A stretch of DNA of 64,000 bases from CAYZUC01 sp964481705. Its GTDB lineage: Bacteria; Bacillota; Clostridia; Lachnospirales; Lachnospiraceae. Positions 9,715 to 18,137 of the stretch are shown in pieces. Positions within the stretch are counted from its first letter, which is position 1, and each line of letters starts with the position of its first letter. The notes under the pieces are model-generated. The model was not told the origin of the DNA. It was given only the letters and a program-made list of their open reading frames with translations, and did no database searches. The stretch lies in assembly GCA_964481705.1 (NCBI GenBank), contig CAYZUC010000001.1:10583-74582 (forward strand), read 5' to 3'. The translations under genes were made by a program, and so were the position numbers.

Positions 9715-10791
9715 TTAGAGGTCGCGTAACATATCGTGGGTGAGGATGGTGTCCTCGGGGATATCACAGGCCGCGCATTTACCGATGACGTAGTTGCTTT
9801 CGGTGGGTGAGATACCGGTGCCTGGTCTCTTGTAGGTGAGCATATCCTGAGAGATTACGGTGTCCTTTTTGATGTCGATGGAAGACACAATCGAACGTCT
9901 TGCATTCTGTCGGGCAATCGTCTCGGTTGGCAGGCAGATGATATCTCCCTTTCCGCGAATCACGTTGAGCTCATCGATTCCCGCAAGGATCTTTCTTGCA
10001 TCAGAAGGATCCATAGCATGATAATGATCATTTCCCGTCAGAGACTTATCAAGTGTAAAATGCTTCTCGATGCATACAGCGCCCAAATTATATGCGGTCT
10101 TGATAACATCGCAATTATCCGTAGGTTTCGTATGATCGGAATAGCCAATGATAAGGTCAGGGAATTGCCTTACTAAGGTTGCAATCTTGTTAAGGTTTGC
10201 ATCCTGCAGAGGCGTGGGATACTCAAGAACACAATGCAGCAAAACGATTTCCTTTTCGTTGTGCTTGCGGATAGCATCAACTGCTGCCTCTACCTCTTCC
10301 AGATTGGACGCACCTACGGAAAGTAAGATTGGTTTGTTCTTCTTTGCCTGGTATTCGATAAATGGAAGGTTGGACAAATCAGAAGATGAAATCTTATAGA
10401 CGTTCATCAATTCATCGAGATAGTCAGCTGATTCAAAATCAAATGCTGTAGAAAGGAATTCGATTTGAAGCTCTTCGCAGTAATCCCGTAATTCTTTGTA
10501 TTCCGTATAACCAAAGCTGTCAAACTTGCGGAACAGCTCATATTGTGAAGTGGTTGGCTCTTCCGTGGTATCCCAATAAGAAGGAGATGCCTTTGCAGCT
10601 AACGTTCCTGCTTTATAGGTTTGAAATTTCACAGCGTGAATTCCAGCCTCTTTTGCTTCCTTGATCATGAGCTTTGCAGCCTCCATATTGGAAATGCTTC
10701 TCTGGAGCGCAATATCATAATAATTCACTCCAACTTCAGCTATCAGGACAAATTTCTTTTCTCTCACTCGACTGATTATTGTACTTTCCAT
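9715..10791 (-). CDS. neuB: Nonulosonic acid synthase (NeuB family)
   Basis: 358 aa. The NeuB TIM barrel is clear: FVLIAEVGVNY, AGIHAVKFQTYKAGTLA, FLSTAFDFESADYLDE, YKISSSDLSNLPF, IGYSDHTKP, GAVCIEKHFTLDKSLTGNDHYHAMDP. A C-terminal SAF/antifreeze-like domain follows (ARRSIVSSIDIKKDTVI to the end). The family condenses phosphoenolpyruvate with a six-carbon amino sugar (ManNAc or a 2,4-diamino derivative) to give a nine-carbon acid. Whether it is NeuB, LegI or PseI is unresolved. ATG 10791 is chosen because GAGGTG lies 10 nt upstream and it sits 1 nt after the previous stop, suggesting coupling. Confidence 0.9.
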   Translation of the reverse strand: MESTIISRVREKKFVLIAEVGVNYYDIALQRSISNMEAAKLMIKEAKEAGIHAVKFQTYKAGTLAAKASPSYWDTTEEPTTSQYELFRKFDSFGYTEYKELRDYCEELQIEFLSTAFDFESADYLDELMNVYKISSSDLSNLPFIEYQAKKNKPILLSVGASNLEEVEAAVDAIRKHNEKEIVLLHCVLEYPTPLQDANLNKIATLVRQFPDLIIGYSDHTKPTDNCDVIKTAYNLGAVCIEKHFTLDKSLTGNDHYHAMDPSDARKILAGIDELNVIRGKGDIICLPTETIARQNARRSIVSSIDIKKDTVISQDMLTYKRPGTGISPTESNYVIGKCAACDIPEDTILTHDMLRDL

Positions 10792-10792
10792 G

Positions 10793-12412
10793 CTATTCAC
10801 GCACCTCTCCATTTAAATACCTACGGTATCCTTTCTCGTAGAATTCCATCAATTTATCCATTTCCTGTTCAAACTGCTCACTTCGTTCTGCTTTTCCGGC
10901 AAAAATGCGTTCTGCCTCATCCATCAGGTAAAATATTTTTACTTCCGTTCCGATTTCCTTTATCGTCTGAATATAGGCAGCAGCAGAATGCAGGCTATCT
11001 ACCTCACCAAAGCTCCGTATTGCCTCTGGAAGCTGTGCAAAATCCGTAATTCTTGTAATCCCCTCTATCATACTGAAGGGAACCTCTCCAAAGACGATAG
11101 AGCGCTTTCCTAACAATGCAGCCTCATAAGCCGCAGTCCCTGTAATGGTAACAACTCCCTTTGCTTTTGCAATCCACGGCTTGGGGTCTTTGTAATAGTT
11201 AACCTGAACCACGCGCACGTTATGAAGCTCGGAAACCTTTTTATAGAATTCCAAACCTCGTTCTCCCAGCATCGCCTGGTGCTCCTTCACATACAATTTC
11301 CATCCAATGGGAAGCGATTTTGAGACCTGCTCGATCAGGTTGCATTCATCCACATAATAGGATGCTTTGACAAATACCGAGGATTCCGGTATCAGATGGA
11401 GGGGCATATAAACATAATCCTCACCTTCGACCGGATTTTCAAAGTATTTATTTTTCCCGTACAACATGCGTTTTCTGGTTTCCGCTTTCCAGTAATAATC
11501 GATATAAGGACGGGTCGGAGCAAATAGCATTTTATTTGTCTTCTTTGTCTTCAAATTTCCCTTCGCGATATCCTGGTCAAAGAAATAGTGGAACTTCCCC
11601 CGCATAACTCGTAAGATCCAGATCCAGCTGTCACGCTCATACTGGCTTGTGACAGACCCTGCAAACTCTTTATTCATAATGGAGTTCTCGGCACGATACT
11701 TTCGGATATAATCTTCAGCATCTTTTAGTTCTTCATCTGACTTCTGCAGCTGTTCCTCATAGGTCTTTCGTACATAAGGATCAATCCCAAAAGCATTTTG
11801 AAAGCTTGGATATTTATAGAATCCATATTTGGAATACTCAATCGTCATACATGGGATATGCTTTTTGTACGCTACTTCACAGAGGATCGTTCTCTGAAGC
11901 TCTGCGTTATCCATATCCAGAATGACATCGGGTCGAAATTCGTCCAAAATACCAATGATCTTCTTATAATTCAGTTCCAGCCAGTAGGTATTCTCCTCGT
12001 AAGAAGTAACCGACCAGTACTGACGATAGTGATAATGTCTGGTATTCATCTGAGAGCTCATCAGCTGCATATTTAAAAGCTTATAGTGTGTGTACTCGCG
12101 GTCCAACATCTCCAGATATTCCATGTCCATCGGGGACTTTCCGCTCTTTTTGTACGCATTGATTCCTGCAGTGAATTGCTCACAAATGTCTCGTACATCA
12201 TACAACTTGACATCCTTCTGATGGTCTTTGAACTCGTAGTACGTATGCTCATTGTAATAGCACTTATGATAGGTGCATTCTGAAGACATGATGTAAAAGG
12301 CAGCTACCTCATTGTCCTTCTTGAGACGTTCTGCCAAAAACCACAAAGGCTTGGAATATGTCTCACGGCAAATCAACAATATTTTTTTATTATGAAACAA
12401 TGTTTCGCTCAA
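10793..12412 (-). CDS. KpsS/LipB-like capsule polysaccharide protein, putative glycosyltransferase
   Basis: 539 aa soluble protein with no clear signal peptide. The C-terminal half has features of the capsule_synth (KpsS/LipB) GT-B group: LYVKEHQAMLGERGLEFYKKV, VRVVQVNYYKDPKPWIAKAKGVVTITGTAAYEAALLGKRSIVFGE. The KEH-x-A segment resembles the KEHP motif of that family, with Gln in place of Pro. N-terminal KKILLICRETYSKPLWFLAERL looks like a nucleotide-sugar-type fold. The start is TTG at 12412, with a strong AAGGAG seven nt upstream. It lies 1 nt from neuB, so a role in adding the nonulosonic acid is attractive but inferred. Family assignment is moderate. Confidence 0.65.
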   Translation of the reverse strand: MSETLFHNKKILLICRETYSKPLWFLAERLKKDNEVAAFYIMSSECTYHKCYYNEHTYYEFKDHQKDVKLYDVRDICEQFTAGINAYKKSGKSPMDMEYLEMLDREYTHYKLLNMQLMSSQMNTRHYHYRQYWSVTSYEENTYWLELNYKKIIGILDEFRPDVILDMDNAELQRTILCEVAYKKHIPCMTIEYSKYGFYKYPSFQNAFGIDPYVRKTYEEQLQKSDEELKDAEDYIRKYRAENSIMNKEFAGSVTSQYERDSWIWILRVMRGKFHYFFDQDIAKGNLKTKKTNKMLFAPTRPYIDYYWKAETRKRMLYGKNKYFENPVEGEDYVYMPLHLIPESSVFVKASYYVDECNLIEQVSKSLPIGWKLYVKEHQAMLGERGLEFYKKVSELHNVRVVQVNYYKDPKPWIAKAKGVVTITGTAAYEAALLGKRSIVFGEVPFSMIEGITRITDFAQLPEAIRSFGEVDSLHSAAAYIQTIKEIGTEVKIFYLMDEAERIFAGKAERSEQFEQEMDKLMEFYEKGYRRYLNGEVRE

Positions 12413-12423
12413 AGTATTACTCC

Positions 12424-13410
12424 TTATAGTTTAAATCTGACATACTTGTCATTTTCCTGCTGCATTCTTTTTCTAGTGATGGAAGTGAGTAAGCCCGGAC
12501 AATGAATTGCCATCCAAAGCTTTAGCTGTATCTTTTTACTGACTTTCGGATTCCTTTTGATGGAGGACAGATTCTCCTTCAGGTAATCTCTATGGGAACG
12601 TATCTCTTCTACTTCCCTGCTTCCCTCCAGCATCAGATTTTGAATGCTGGTAATATGCTCATACACCATAAAACTCTGCATGGTATCCTTTAGTTCCGGA
12701 TGCACGCGGTCAACATATTCTGCCAGTTCTACATTTGCTATGGTATTCATCCGAACCATATGTTCTTGTTTGGAAAGACTGTCTGCACGCTCGCGGAAGT
12801 GATATTTGGGAGTTGGGTCATATACAATCCTTTCTGCTCTGTCGAGTAGCTTATTCACAACAACACGGTCCTCTACGTGCTTATCGATAGGAAATGTAAT
12901 TCCCTCAAATACTTCCTTGGTAAAAAGCTTGTCCCAACAATGAAGAAAGAATCCTCCGCCAGTCAAAATCATACGAAAGGCTTCACTCGGATTCAATACG
13001 ATTGGTTCCTTGCTTGTATCCTGCTTCGTTGCATTAGAAAATTCATAGAAACGACCACAAACTGCAATATCACTTTTGTATTGCTTCAGATTGTGCACCA
13101 ATGTCTCATACATATCGGGCTCAATCCAGTCGTCTCCATCAACAAATCCCAGATAATCACCGGTTACAAGCTCCAAGCCATGATTACGGGCATCTGACAC
13201 TCCTGCCGGTTTACACACCACGACTTTTACACGACTATCCTTTTGTTCATACTCACGGCAAATACTGACACAAGCGTCATCTCCTTCTCCAACACTTAAG
13301 ATAATCTCCATATTCTGGTACGTCTGATTGACAAGACTCTCGATGCAATCACGAAGATATGGCTCTACCTTATAAATAATTGATATGACACTGATTTTCT
13401 TTTCTTCCAT
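12424..13410 (-). CDS. Glycosyltransferase family 2 (GT-A)
   Basis: 328 aa. KKISVISIIYKVEPYLRDCIESLVNQTYQNMEIIL opens a GT2 domain; DARNHGLELVTGDYLGFVDGDDWIEPDMY carries the DXD-type metal and nucleotide motif (DGDDW). A long C-terminal region contains HVEDRVVVNKLL. It transfers one sugar in the cytoplasm. The ATG at 13410 overlaps the previous stop (TAATG) and has a GGAAG site; an extension to 13521 reads through the upstream gene in another frame and lacks family sequence, so it was rejected. Confidence 0.88.
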   Translation of the reverse strand: MEEKKISVISIIYKVEPYLRDCIESLVNQTYQNMEIILSVGEGDDACVSICREYEQKDSRVKVVVCKPAGVSDARNHGLELVTGDYLGFVDGDDWIEPDMYETLVHNLKQYKSDIAVCGRFYEFSNATKQDTSKEPIVLNPSEAFRMILTGGGFFLHCWDKLFTKEVFEGITFPIDKHVEDRVVVNKLLDRAERIVYDPTPKYHFRERADSLSKQEHMVRMNTIANVELAEYVDRVHPELKDTMQSFMVYEHITSIQNLMLEGSREVEEIRSHRDYLKENLSSIKRNPKVSKKIQLKLWMAIHCPGLLTSITRKRMQQENDKYVRFKL

Positions 13411-14519
13411 TACTCTTCCAACTTTCCTGTATCGGTATCCGGCTGCATCACATGACTGACTGCTTCCAGATATCCATATCCATTTTCCTGATCCGGCTCC
13501 AGTTTGGCTCCTTCGCCCCATTCATTCCATGCATTAATGAATACGAAATCATTCGCTCTGCCTTCCACCTTATTCTTTAGCTCCTGAAGTGTCTTCTCAA
13601 ACTTCTCAGGTGTGGTGCCTTTATATAACAGACCCTTATAGGATCTTCTTGGCGTATTATCCCAATCCGCAATCAAACCCGGAAATTCATTCTCTTCATA
13701 CTCTCTATTTCGAATCGAATTTAGTATCCAATCGGCAGGAATGATACGTTCTACTACCTTCTTTTTGGAGACCTTATTATACAAAGTCCGCAAGAATACC
13801 GAAAGATTATAGCTTTCCTTATGAAATACCGAGAAATGATGCTTTAGTGTGAATCCCGGTTCAAAATCGTAGTAGCCATCCACTAAGGATTCTCTTGTCT
13901 CGAGCTCTCCTGCTGTATTACCGGACATAATATAGAGCCCGGCAAAACCCTCCTCTTTGGCTCTTTTTTGGAAATAAGAAAGCATTTCGGGCAGGCACGA
14001 AATCGCCATAGTACGATAAATCTGCAGAACCGGCTTTCCTTCTACTTTAATATAACGTTCATCCCGAAAAAATCGAAGTAAATAGAGAAAATGCTTCTCC
14101 CAATCCGCTTCTGTCCCATAGGTCTGTTCCATCAATACTTCATTCTGTAAATCGTACCAGGTCCTGGTCCAGCTCTCATTCGCCCAACAAATCTGGTAAC
14201 GCAGCGGGATCTCCGGATGTGCCAATAAAATCTCCATTGGCTGCTCCATCAATTGCCTTCCACAGAACCAATACTGGTAAAAGCTAAATCCATAAACGCC
14301 ATACTGATTCGCCAGCTCCGCCTGATGGGTGAGTGTTTCCACGCCTTCTTTTACCAGATCGTAGTAATGACCATCCACTGGAACCTTGGGCTGAATATGT
14401 CCCGGGAACAACGGTTTGGCACGTTTTACCGCTACCCATTCCGTATAACCTTTTCCCCACCATTCATTATTTTCTTTAAACTCATGATACTGAGGTAAAT
14501 ACATACATACGATTTTCAT
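13410..14519 (-). CDS. WbsX-like (GH99-like) polysaccharide-locus protein
   Basis: 369 aa. MKIVCMYLPQYHEFKENNEWWGKGYTEW followed by AKPLFPGHIQPKVP and YGVYGFSFYQYWFCGRQLM is characteristic of the WbsX family, related to GH99/GH71 TIM-barrel glycosidases and common in O-antigen and rhamnan loci. FVFINAWNEWGEGAKLEPD near the C-terminus is another family block. Its reaction is not established: it may cut or remodel a mannose- or rhamnose-like linkage. There is no signal peptide, so it is cytoplasmic as written. The start at 14519 (ATGA overlap with the preceding stop, AGGAG 11 nt upstream) is preferred to a 49-codon extension. Confidence 0.85.
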   Translation of the reverse strand: MKIVCMYLPQYHEFKENNEWWGKGYTEWVAVKRAKPLFPGHIQPKVPVDGHYYDLVKEGVETLTHQAELANQYGVYGFSFYQYWFCGRQLMEQPMEILLAHPEIPLRYQICWANESWTRTWYDLQNEVLMEQTYGTEADWEKHFLYLLRFFRDERYIKVEGKPVLQIYRTMAISCLPEMLSYFQKRAKEEGFAGLYIMSGNTAGELETRESLVDGYYDFEPGFTLKHHFSVFHKESYNLSVFLRTLYNKVSKKKVVERIIPADWILNSIRNREYEENEFPGLIADWDNTPRRSYKGLLYKGTTPEKFEKTLQELKNKVEGRANDFVFINAWNEWGEGAKLEPDQENGYGYLEAVSHVMQPDTDTGKLEE

Positions 14520-15805
14520 GAAGAAGGTTTCTCCTCTTTCCAAATAATCATGGCACATCTTCCGACTGCAAACCAGAAAATCGGAGTGGCCAGCTGAAAC
14601 TCCAGCATGTTGGAACCAATGCTCTGCAACAAGGTAATTGCTATGATTCCAAGCTCCGCCGCACATTCCATCAGATGCTTCGTACCCTTTTTAAATACCA
14701 GAATCATGAGAAAGATAAAAACAGACATTCCCAGAATTCCAAGCTCACAGAACATCTTAGCCAATCCTCCATCCGCAATCAAATGATCCGTAATTCCTGC
14801 TGCTCTGTGACCATTTGCGCCAAGTCCATTTCCAAGCCACAGATTCTTCATATTATTGACAGCGCCTACCCAGGAATCGCTTCTCTGTCCAATTGCTCCA
14901 GGTAAGGATACGAGTCGGTAATAAATCTTCATTACTGCTTTAAAATACACCATACAGAGTCCGGCGAATCCCACAGCCAGTGCTCCACATTCTACTAAAA
15001 AGTATTTTTTAGGCAGCATTTTAAAGGTAAAAAATACTAACAGGTTAACATAAATAAGTACCAGTATTGCTACCACCATGGCAGAACGCTGGTTACTCAT
15101 AAAGGCAAAAAAACAATTTAGGAAGATAAAAAGCTTTCCTTTCTTTCCCCTTGTATTCAATAGTATGTGTGCAGAAGCAAGCATCGCCGCTACAGAAACA
15201 TATCCCATCAGAATACTTCCTATCACGGAAATCATCCGGATTCGCATCGTCCCTGCATCCGCCTTTGAAATCAAATTCAGTCGAAATAAATAATCCAGAT
15301 AAAATTGCGGTGCCCAAATATATAGGATAAATCCCACTGTTCCAACCAGTAGCACAGCATAGATGAATTTCTGATAAAAGGAATCCATACGCTCTGTAGT
15401 ATTTCTGCCTACAAAATAGAAAATCATTGGCAATGCTCCAGTCGCAAATTCCCCAAGGAATACGGATAATGGCATTCCATAAGCCACACACCAGATTCCG
15501 GACAAACAGTGATACGCAAAATAGAGTATCATCAAGAGGTCGATGGTACTCTTTGTGGTAACTCCCTTTTGTACTATCACCTCTGCATAAATCAGAATTA
15601 ACAGCCCGGAAGCGATTACACCGGGATGAATCCTACCGGATATAAGTGTTAGGATATATCCTGTCATGACCAGCAGATAATACCACTCGCTGATATGAAA
15701 TTTTGTTTGCAACAATTTCTCTTTCATTTTCTTCTCCATTTGAAAGCGCTTTACGAAATCATGACTCTGTTTTGAATTCCGCTCGATGGTCATCCAATCT
15801 GTCAT
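14516..15805 (-). CDS. O-antigen polymerase/ligase-like membrane protein (Wzy candidate)
   Basis: 429 aa with about 10-12 hydrophobic helices. A larger extracytoplasmic region near residues 290-350 (RLVSLPGAIGQRSDSWVGAV, NLWLGNGLGANGHRAAG) resembles the Wzy_C/O-antigen-ligase loop, where Arg and Gly-Asn-Gly motifs are typical. Expected role is polymerisation of flipped repeat units. The start is uncertain: ATG 15805 lies in a 10-bp tandem repeat with a poor ribosome site, while an ATG 26 codons on (GGAG six nt upstream) would begin MKEKLLQ just before the first helix. Confidence 0.8.
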   Translation of the reverse strand: MTDWMTIERNSKQSHDFVKRFQMEKKMKEKLLQTKFHISEWYYLLVMTGYILTLISGRIHPGVIASGLLILIYAEVIVQKGVTTKSTIDLLMILYFAYHCLSGIWCVAYGMPLSVFLGEFATGALPMIFYFVGRNTTERMDSFYQKFIYAVLLVGTVGFILYIWAPQFYLDYLFRLNLISKADAGTMRIRMISVIGSILMGYVSVAAMLASAHILLNTRGKKGKLFIFLNCFFAFMSNQRSAMVVAILVLIYVNLLVFFTFKMLPKKYFLVECGALAVGFAGLCMVYFKAVMKIYYRLVSLPGAIGQRSDSWVGAVNNMKNLWLGNGLGANGHRAAGITDHLIADGGLAKMFCELGILGMSVFIFLMILVFKKGTKHLMECAAELGIIAITLLQSIGSNMLEFQLATPIFWFAVGRCAMIIWKEEKPSS

Positions 15806-15828
15806 GATCTTTCATGATCTTTCATGAA
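15802..15828. repeat. Short 10-bp tandem repeat at a stop/start junction
   Basis: The plus strand reads TCATGATCT, TTCATGATCT, TTCATGAAC in succession, i.e. nearly three copies of a 10-bp unit. It contains the stop of the glycosyltransferase at 15812 and the possible start of the polymerase-like gene at 15805. Each unit brings a new ATG in a different frame. Confidence 0.7.
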
Positions 15829-16966
15829 CTTCACGAATCAGATCAATGATTTTCTGATAACTGTTCTGCTTCGCTCCTGTAATCTTCATGTCATCTCCGG
15901 TTATCTGTGCAGAAGCTTCCTCTGACACTTCCTCGGATGTTCTCTTTGGCGCTATCTCTCCTCGGATGACCCGTTCCATCAAATCTGCCAGCTCCTCTTC
16001 GCGAAATGGGTCAAAGTAATAAGCATTTTCATAACCGTCCAGTACTTCACGGCTGAAAGGAAGATCCGATGCCAAAATCACGGTATTCATCTGCCTGGCC
16101 TCTGCAAGAGGCACCCCAAAGGTTTCAATATATGATGGAAACACCAGGGTATCCGTACGATATCTGGTAATTACTTCCTCTCGTGGGATACGTCCTCCCC
16201 ATTCCACATTGTGATTGGGGTCCTCATAGATTCGTGATGTCACATCGCTCAGACCTTTGAGTGTAAAACGTACATGAAAATCAATAATACCCCTCTGATT
16301 AAGCAATGAAACAGCTTTTAATATACATTCATGATTCTTATATAGTATCTCTCCCGACGGAAAGAAGAACTGATTTTGCCGAAAGGTATCTGTGCTCCGA
16401 TATGCAGAAAGGTCCTCCACCTGAGGAAGGATTCCCGTTATCCTATTCTCCCGGATTCCTGTCTTTTTCCGAACTGCCTCTCTCATCCATTCCGTCTGCA
16501 CAATCACACGATTCGCCCGCTTAACGGAGGCATCAATCAATGCCCCTATAAAATACTGATAAACCGCATATTCCCGTTCTTCTTTTTTCAATAAAGAGAA
16601 CCGTTTTGTCTTCTGGTAACCCAGTGGCTGATGTACATACAAAACCTGTGGAACCAAAGCACCATCTTTTCTCCGTATCTTACCAACCGTCAATGTATTC
16701 TGCATGGATAGAACTACATCCGGACAAAGCTTTTCGATAAATTTGCTGCCGCTGAAAAAATCAAATTTGAGTCGGTTCTTCTGACTTTTCTTTACTTCAT
16801 CCATCACAATTACGCGGATTCTCTCTGTTTCCGAAAGCCATGGACCTCCTACCAGGAAAATCCACCTATTGTCTGTGTCATTATCACGTACATAATGATA
16901 GAAGTCTGTTAGAATCGATAACGCTCCTGTTTTGCTTGCCGCAATATCATTGACTACAATTACCAT
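15812..16966 (-). CDS. Glycosyltransferase family 4
   Basis: 384 aa. The N-terminus IVVNDIAASKTGALSILTDFYHYV is common among GT4 enzymes of capsule loci. YVHQPLGYQKTKRFSLLKKEEREY and RVIVQTEWMREAV are family blocks. The donor domain shows FFPSGEILYKNHECILKAV, VEWGGRIPREEVI, VFPSYIETFGVPLAEARQM (E-x7-E) and ASDLPFSREVLDGYENAYYFDP. GGGGAG precedes the ATG. Likely adds a sugar in the same repeat unit as its neighbours; substrate unknown. Confidence 0.87.
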   Translation of the reverse strand: MVIVVNDIAASKTGALSILTDFYHYVRDNDTDNRWIFLVGGPWLSETERIRVIVMDEVKKSQKNRLKFDFFSGSKFIEKLCPDVVLSMQNTLTVGKIRRKDGALVPQVLYVHQPLGYQKTKRFSLLKKEEREYAVYQYFIGALIDASVKRANRVIVQTEWMREAVRKKTGIRENRITGILPQVEDLSAYRSTDTFRQNQFFFPSGEILYKNHECILKAVSLLNQRGIIDFHVRFTLKGLSDVTSRIYEDPNHNVEWGGRIPREEVITRYRTDTLVFPSYIETFGVPLAEARQMNTVILASDLPFSREVLDGYENAYYFDPFREEELADLMERVIRGEIAPKRTSEEVSEEASAQITGDDMKITGAKQNSYQKIIDLIREVHERS

Positions 16967-16976
16967 GTTCTCCCCA

Positions 16977-18101
16977 CTATTTTAACCAAACGGTTTTATT
17001 CACAATCTCGGTATAACTCTGAATCAGTTTTACTACTTTGACAGAAACATTGGTGTCGGCATAATCCTCCGCCATAACTACTTCCTCACGATTCTCAAAC
17101 ATGGATACCGAAAGCTCCGTAGCTTGTTCTACATCATTTCCCTTAATACCACCGATGACAACGGTTCCTTTATCCAAAACCTCGGGACGCTCTGTTGAAG
17201 TACGAATCAGAACGGCAGGAAAGTCAAGCATTGCAGATTCTTCTGAAAGTGTACCACTGTCTGACAAAACACAGTAAGCATTCATCTGAAGCTTGTTATA
17301 ATCTAAAAAGCCAAAGGGCTTCATGCTCTGTACCAGCGGATGGAACTTGAAGTTTCTCTGTTCGATAAACTTCTTGGAACGTGGATGAGTCGAATAAATA
17401 ACAGGCATCTGATATTTCTCTGCAATGTTATTGACCGAATTCATCAAATCCATAAAATTCTCTTCAAGATCAATATTCTCTTCGCGATGTGCTGATAACA
17501 GGATATACTTCCTGGACTCGAGTCCCAGACGTTCCAAAACATCACTCTTTTGGATTTTATCCATATGATCACGCAATACCTCACGCATAGGAGAACCGGT
17601 AACAAAAATCGTCTTTCCATCGATTCCCTCACTGAGCAGATAACGACGTGAATGCTCCGTATATGGCATATTAATATCCGAGATATGGTCTACAATCTTA
17701 CGGTTAATCATCTCTGATACATTCCAGTCCCAGCAACGGTTGCCGGCTTCCATATGAAAAATCGGAATCTTCAGTCTCTTTGCTGAGATTGCGGAAAGAG
17801 CGGAATTCGTATCGCCCAGCATTAGAACCGCATCCGGTCGAACCTCCTGCATCAGTTGATAAGACTTTGCTATGATATTACCCATAGTCTCACCAAGGTC
17901 TTTTCCTACACTCTCAAGATAATAATCGGGTTCCCGTAATTCCAGATCCTCGAAAAAAACCTGGTTCAAGGTATAGTCATAATTCTGCCCGGTATGTACC
18001 AGCACGTGGTCAAAATACTTGTCACAGCACTTGATAACTGCTGACAGACGTATTATCTCCGGTCTCGTTCCTAAAATAGTCATAAGTTTAAGTTTTTTCA
18101 T
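16977..18101 (-). CDS. fnlC: UDP-N-acetylglucosamine 2-epimerase family, CapG/FnlC
   Basis: 374 aa. The start LKLMTILGTRPEIIRLSAVI, then VLVHTGQNYDYTLNQVFF, VLMLGDTNSAL, FHMEAGNR and LLSAHREENID are diagnostic of UDP-HexNAc 2-epimerases. Immediately downstream of CapE- and CapF-like genes, this is the third enzyme of UDP-L-FucNAc synthesis (UDP-L-PneNAc to UDP-L-FucNAc). The pair GTG 18119/ATG 18101 is resolved in favour of the ATG, which places GGAGAG just upstream and puts the GTRPE motif at the usual position. Gene symbol follows the E. coli fnl naming (capG in S. aureus). Confidence 0.9.
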   Translation of the reverse strand: MKKLKLMTILGTRPEIIRLSAVIKCCDKYFDHVLVHTGQNYDYTLNQVFFEDLELREPDYYLESVGKDLGETMGNIIAKSYQLMQEVRPDAVLMLGDTNSALSAISAKRLKIPIFHMEAGNRCWDWNVSEMINRKIVDHISDINMPYTEHSRRYLLSEGIDGKTIFVTGSPMREVLRDHMDKIQKSDVLERLGLESRKYILLSAHREENIDLEENFMDLMNSVNNIAEKYQMPVIYSTHPRSKKFIEQRNFKFHPLVQSMKPFGFLDYNKLQMNAYCVLSDSGTLSEESAMLDFPAVLIRTSTERPEVLDKGTVVIGGIKGNDVEQATELSVSMFENREEVVMAEDYADTNVSVKVVKLIQSYTEIVNKTVWLK

Positions 18102-18137
18102 TTTCTCTCCATTCCACACAAGAATCTGTTTGAAGGT

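Noticed and set aside
13411..13521. 37-codon N-terminal extension of the GT2 gene starting at 13410
   Set aside because: It reads through the WbsX-like gene in another frame, has no family sequence, and the ATG at 13410 has a ribosome site and a TAATG junction.
14520..14666. 49-codon extension of the WbsX-like gene
   Set aside because: It overlaps the polymerase-like gene in another frame; the family starts at MKIVCMYLPQYH and the ATG at 14519 has AGGAG upstream.
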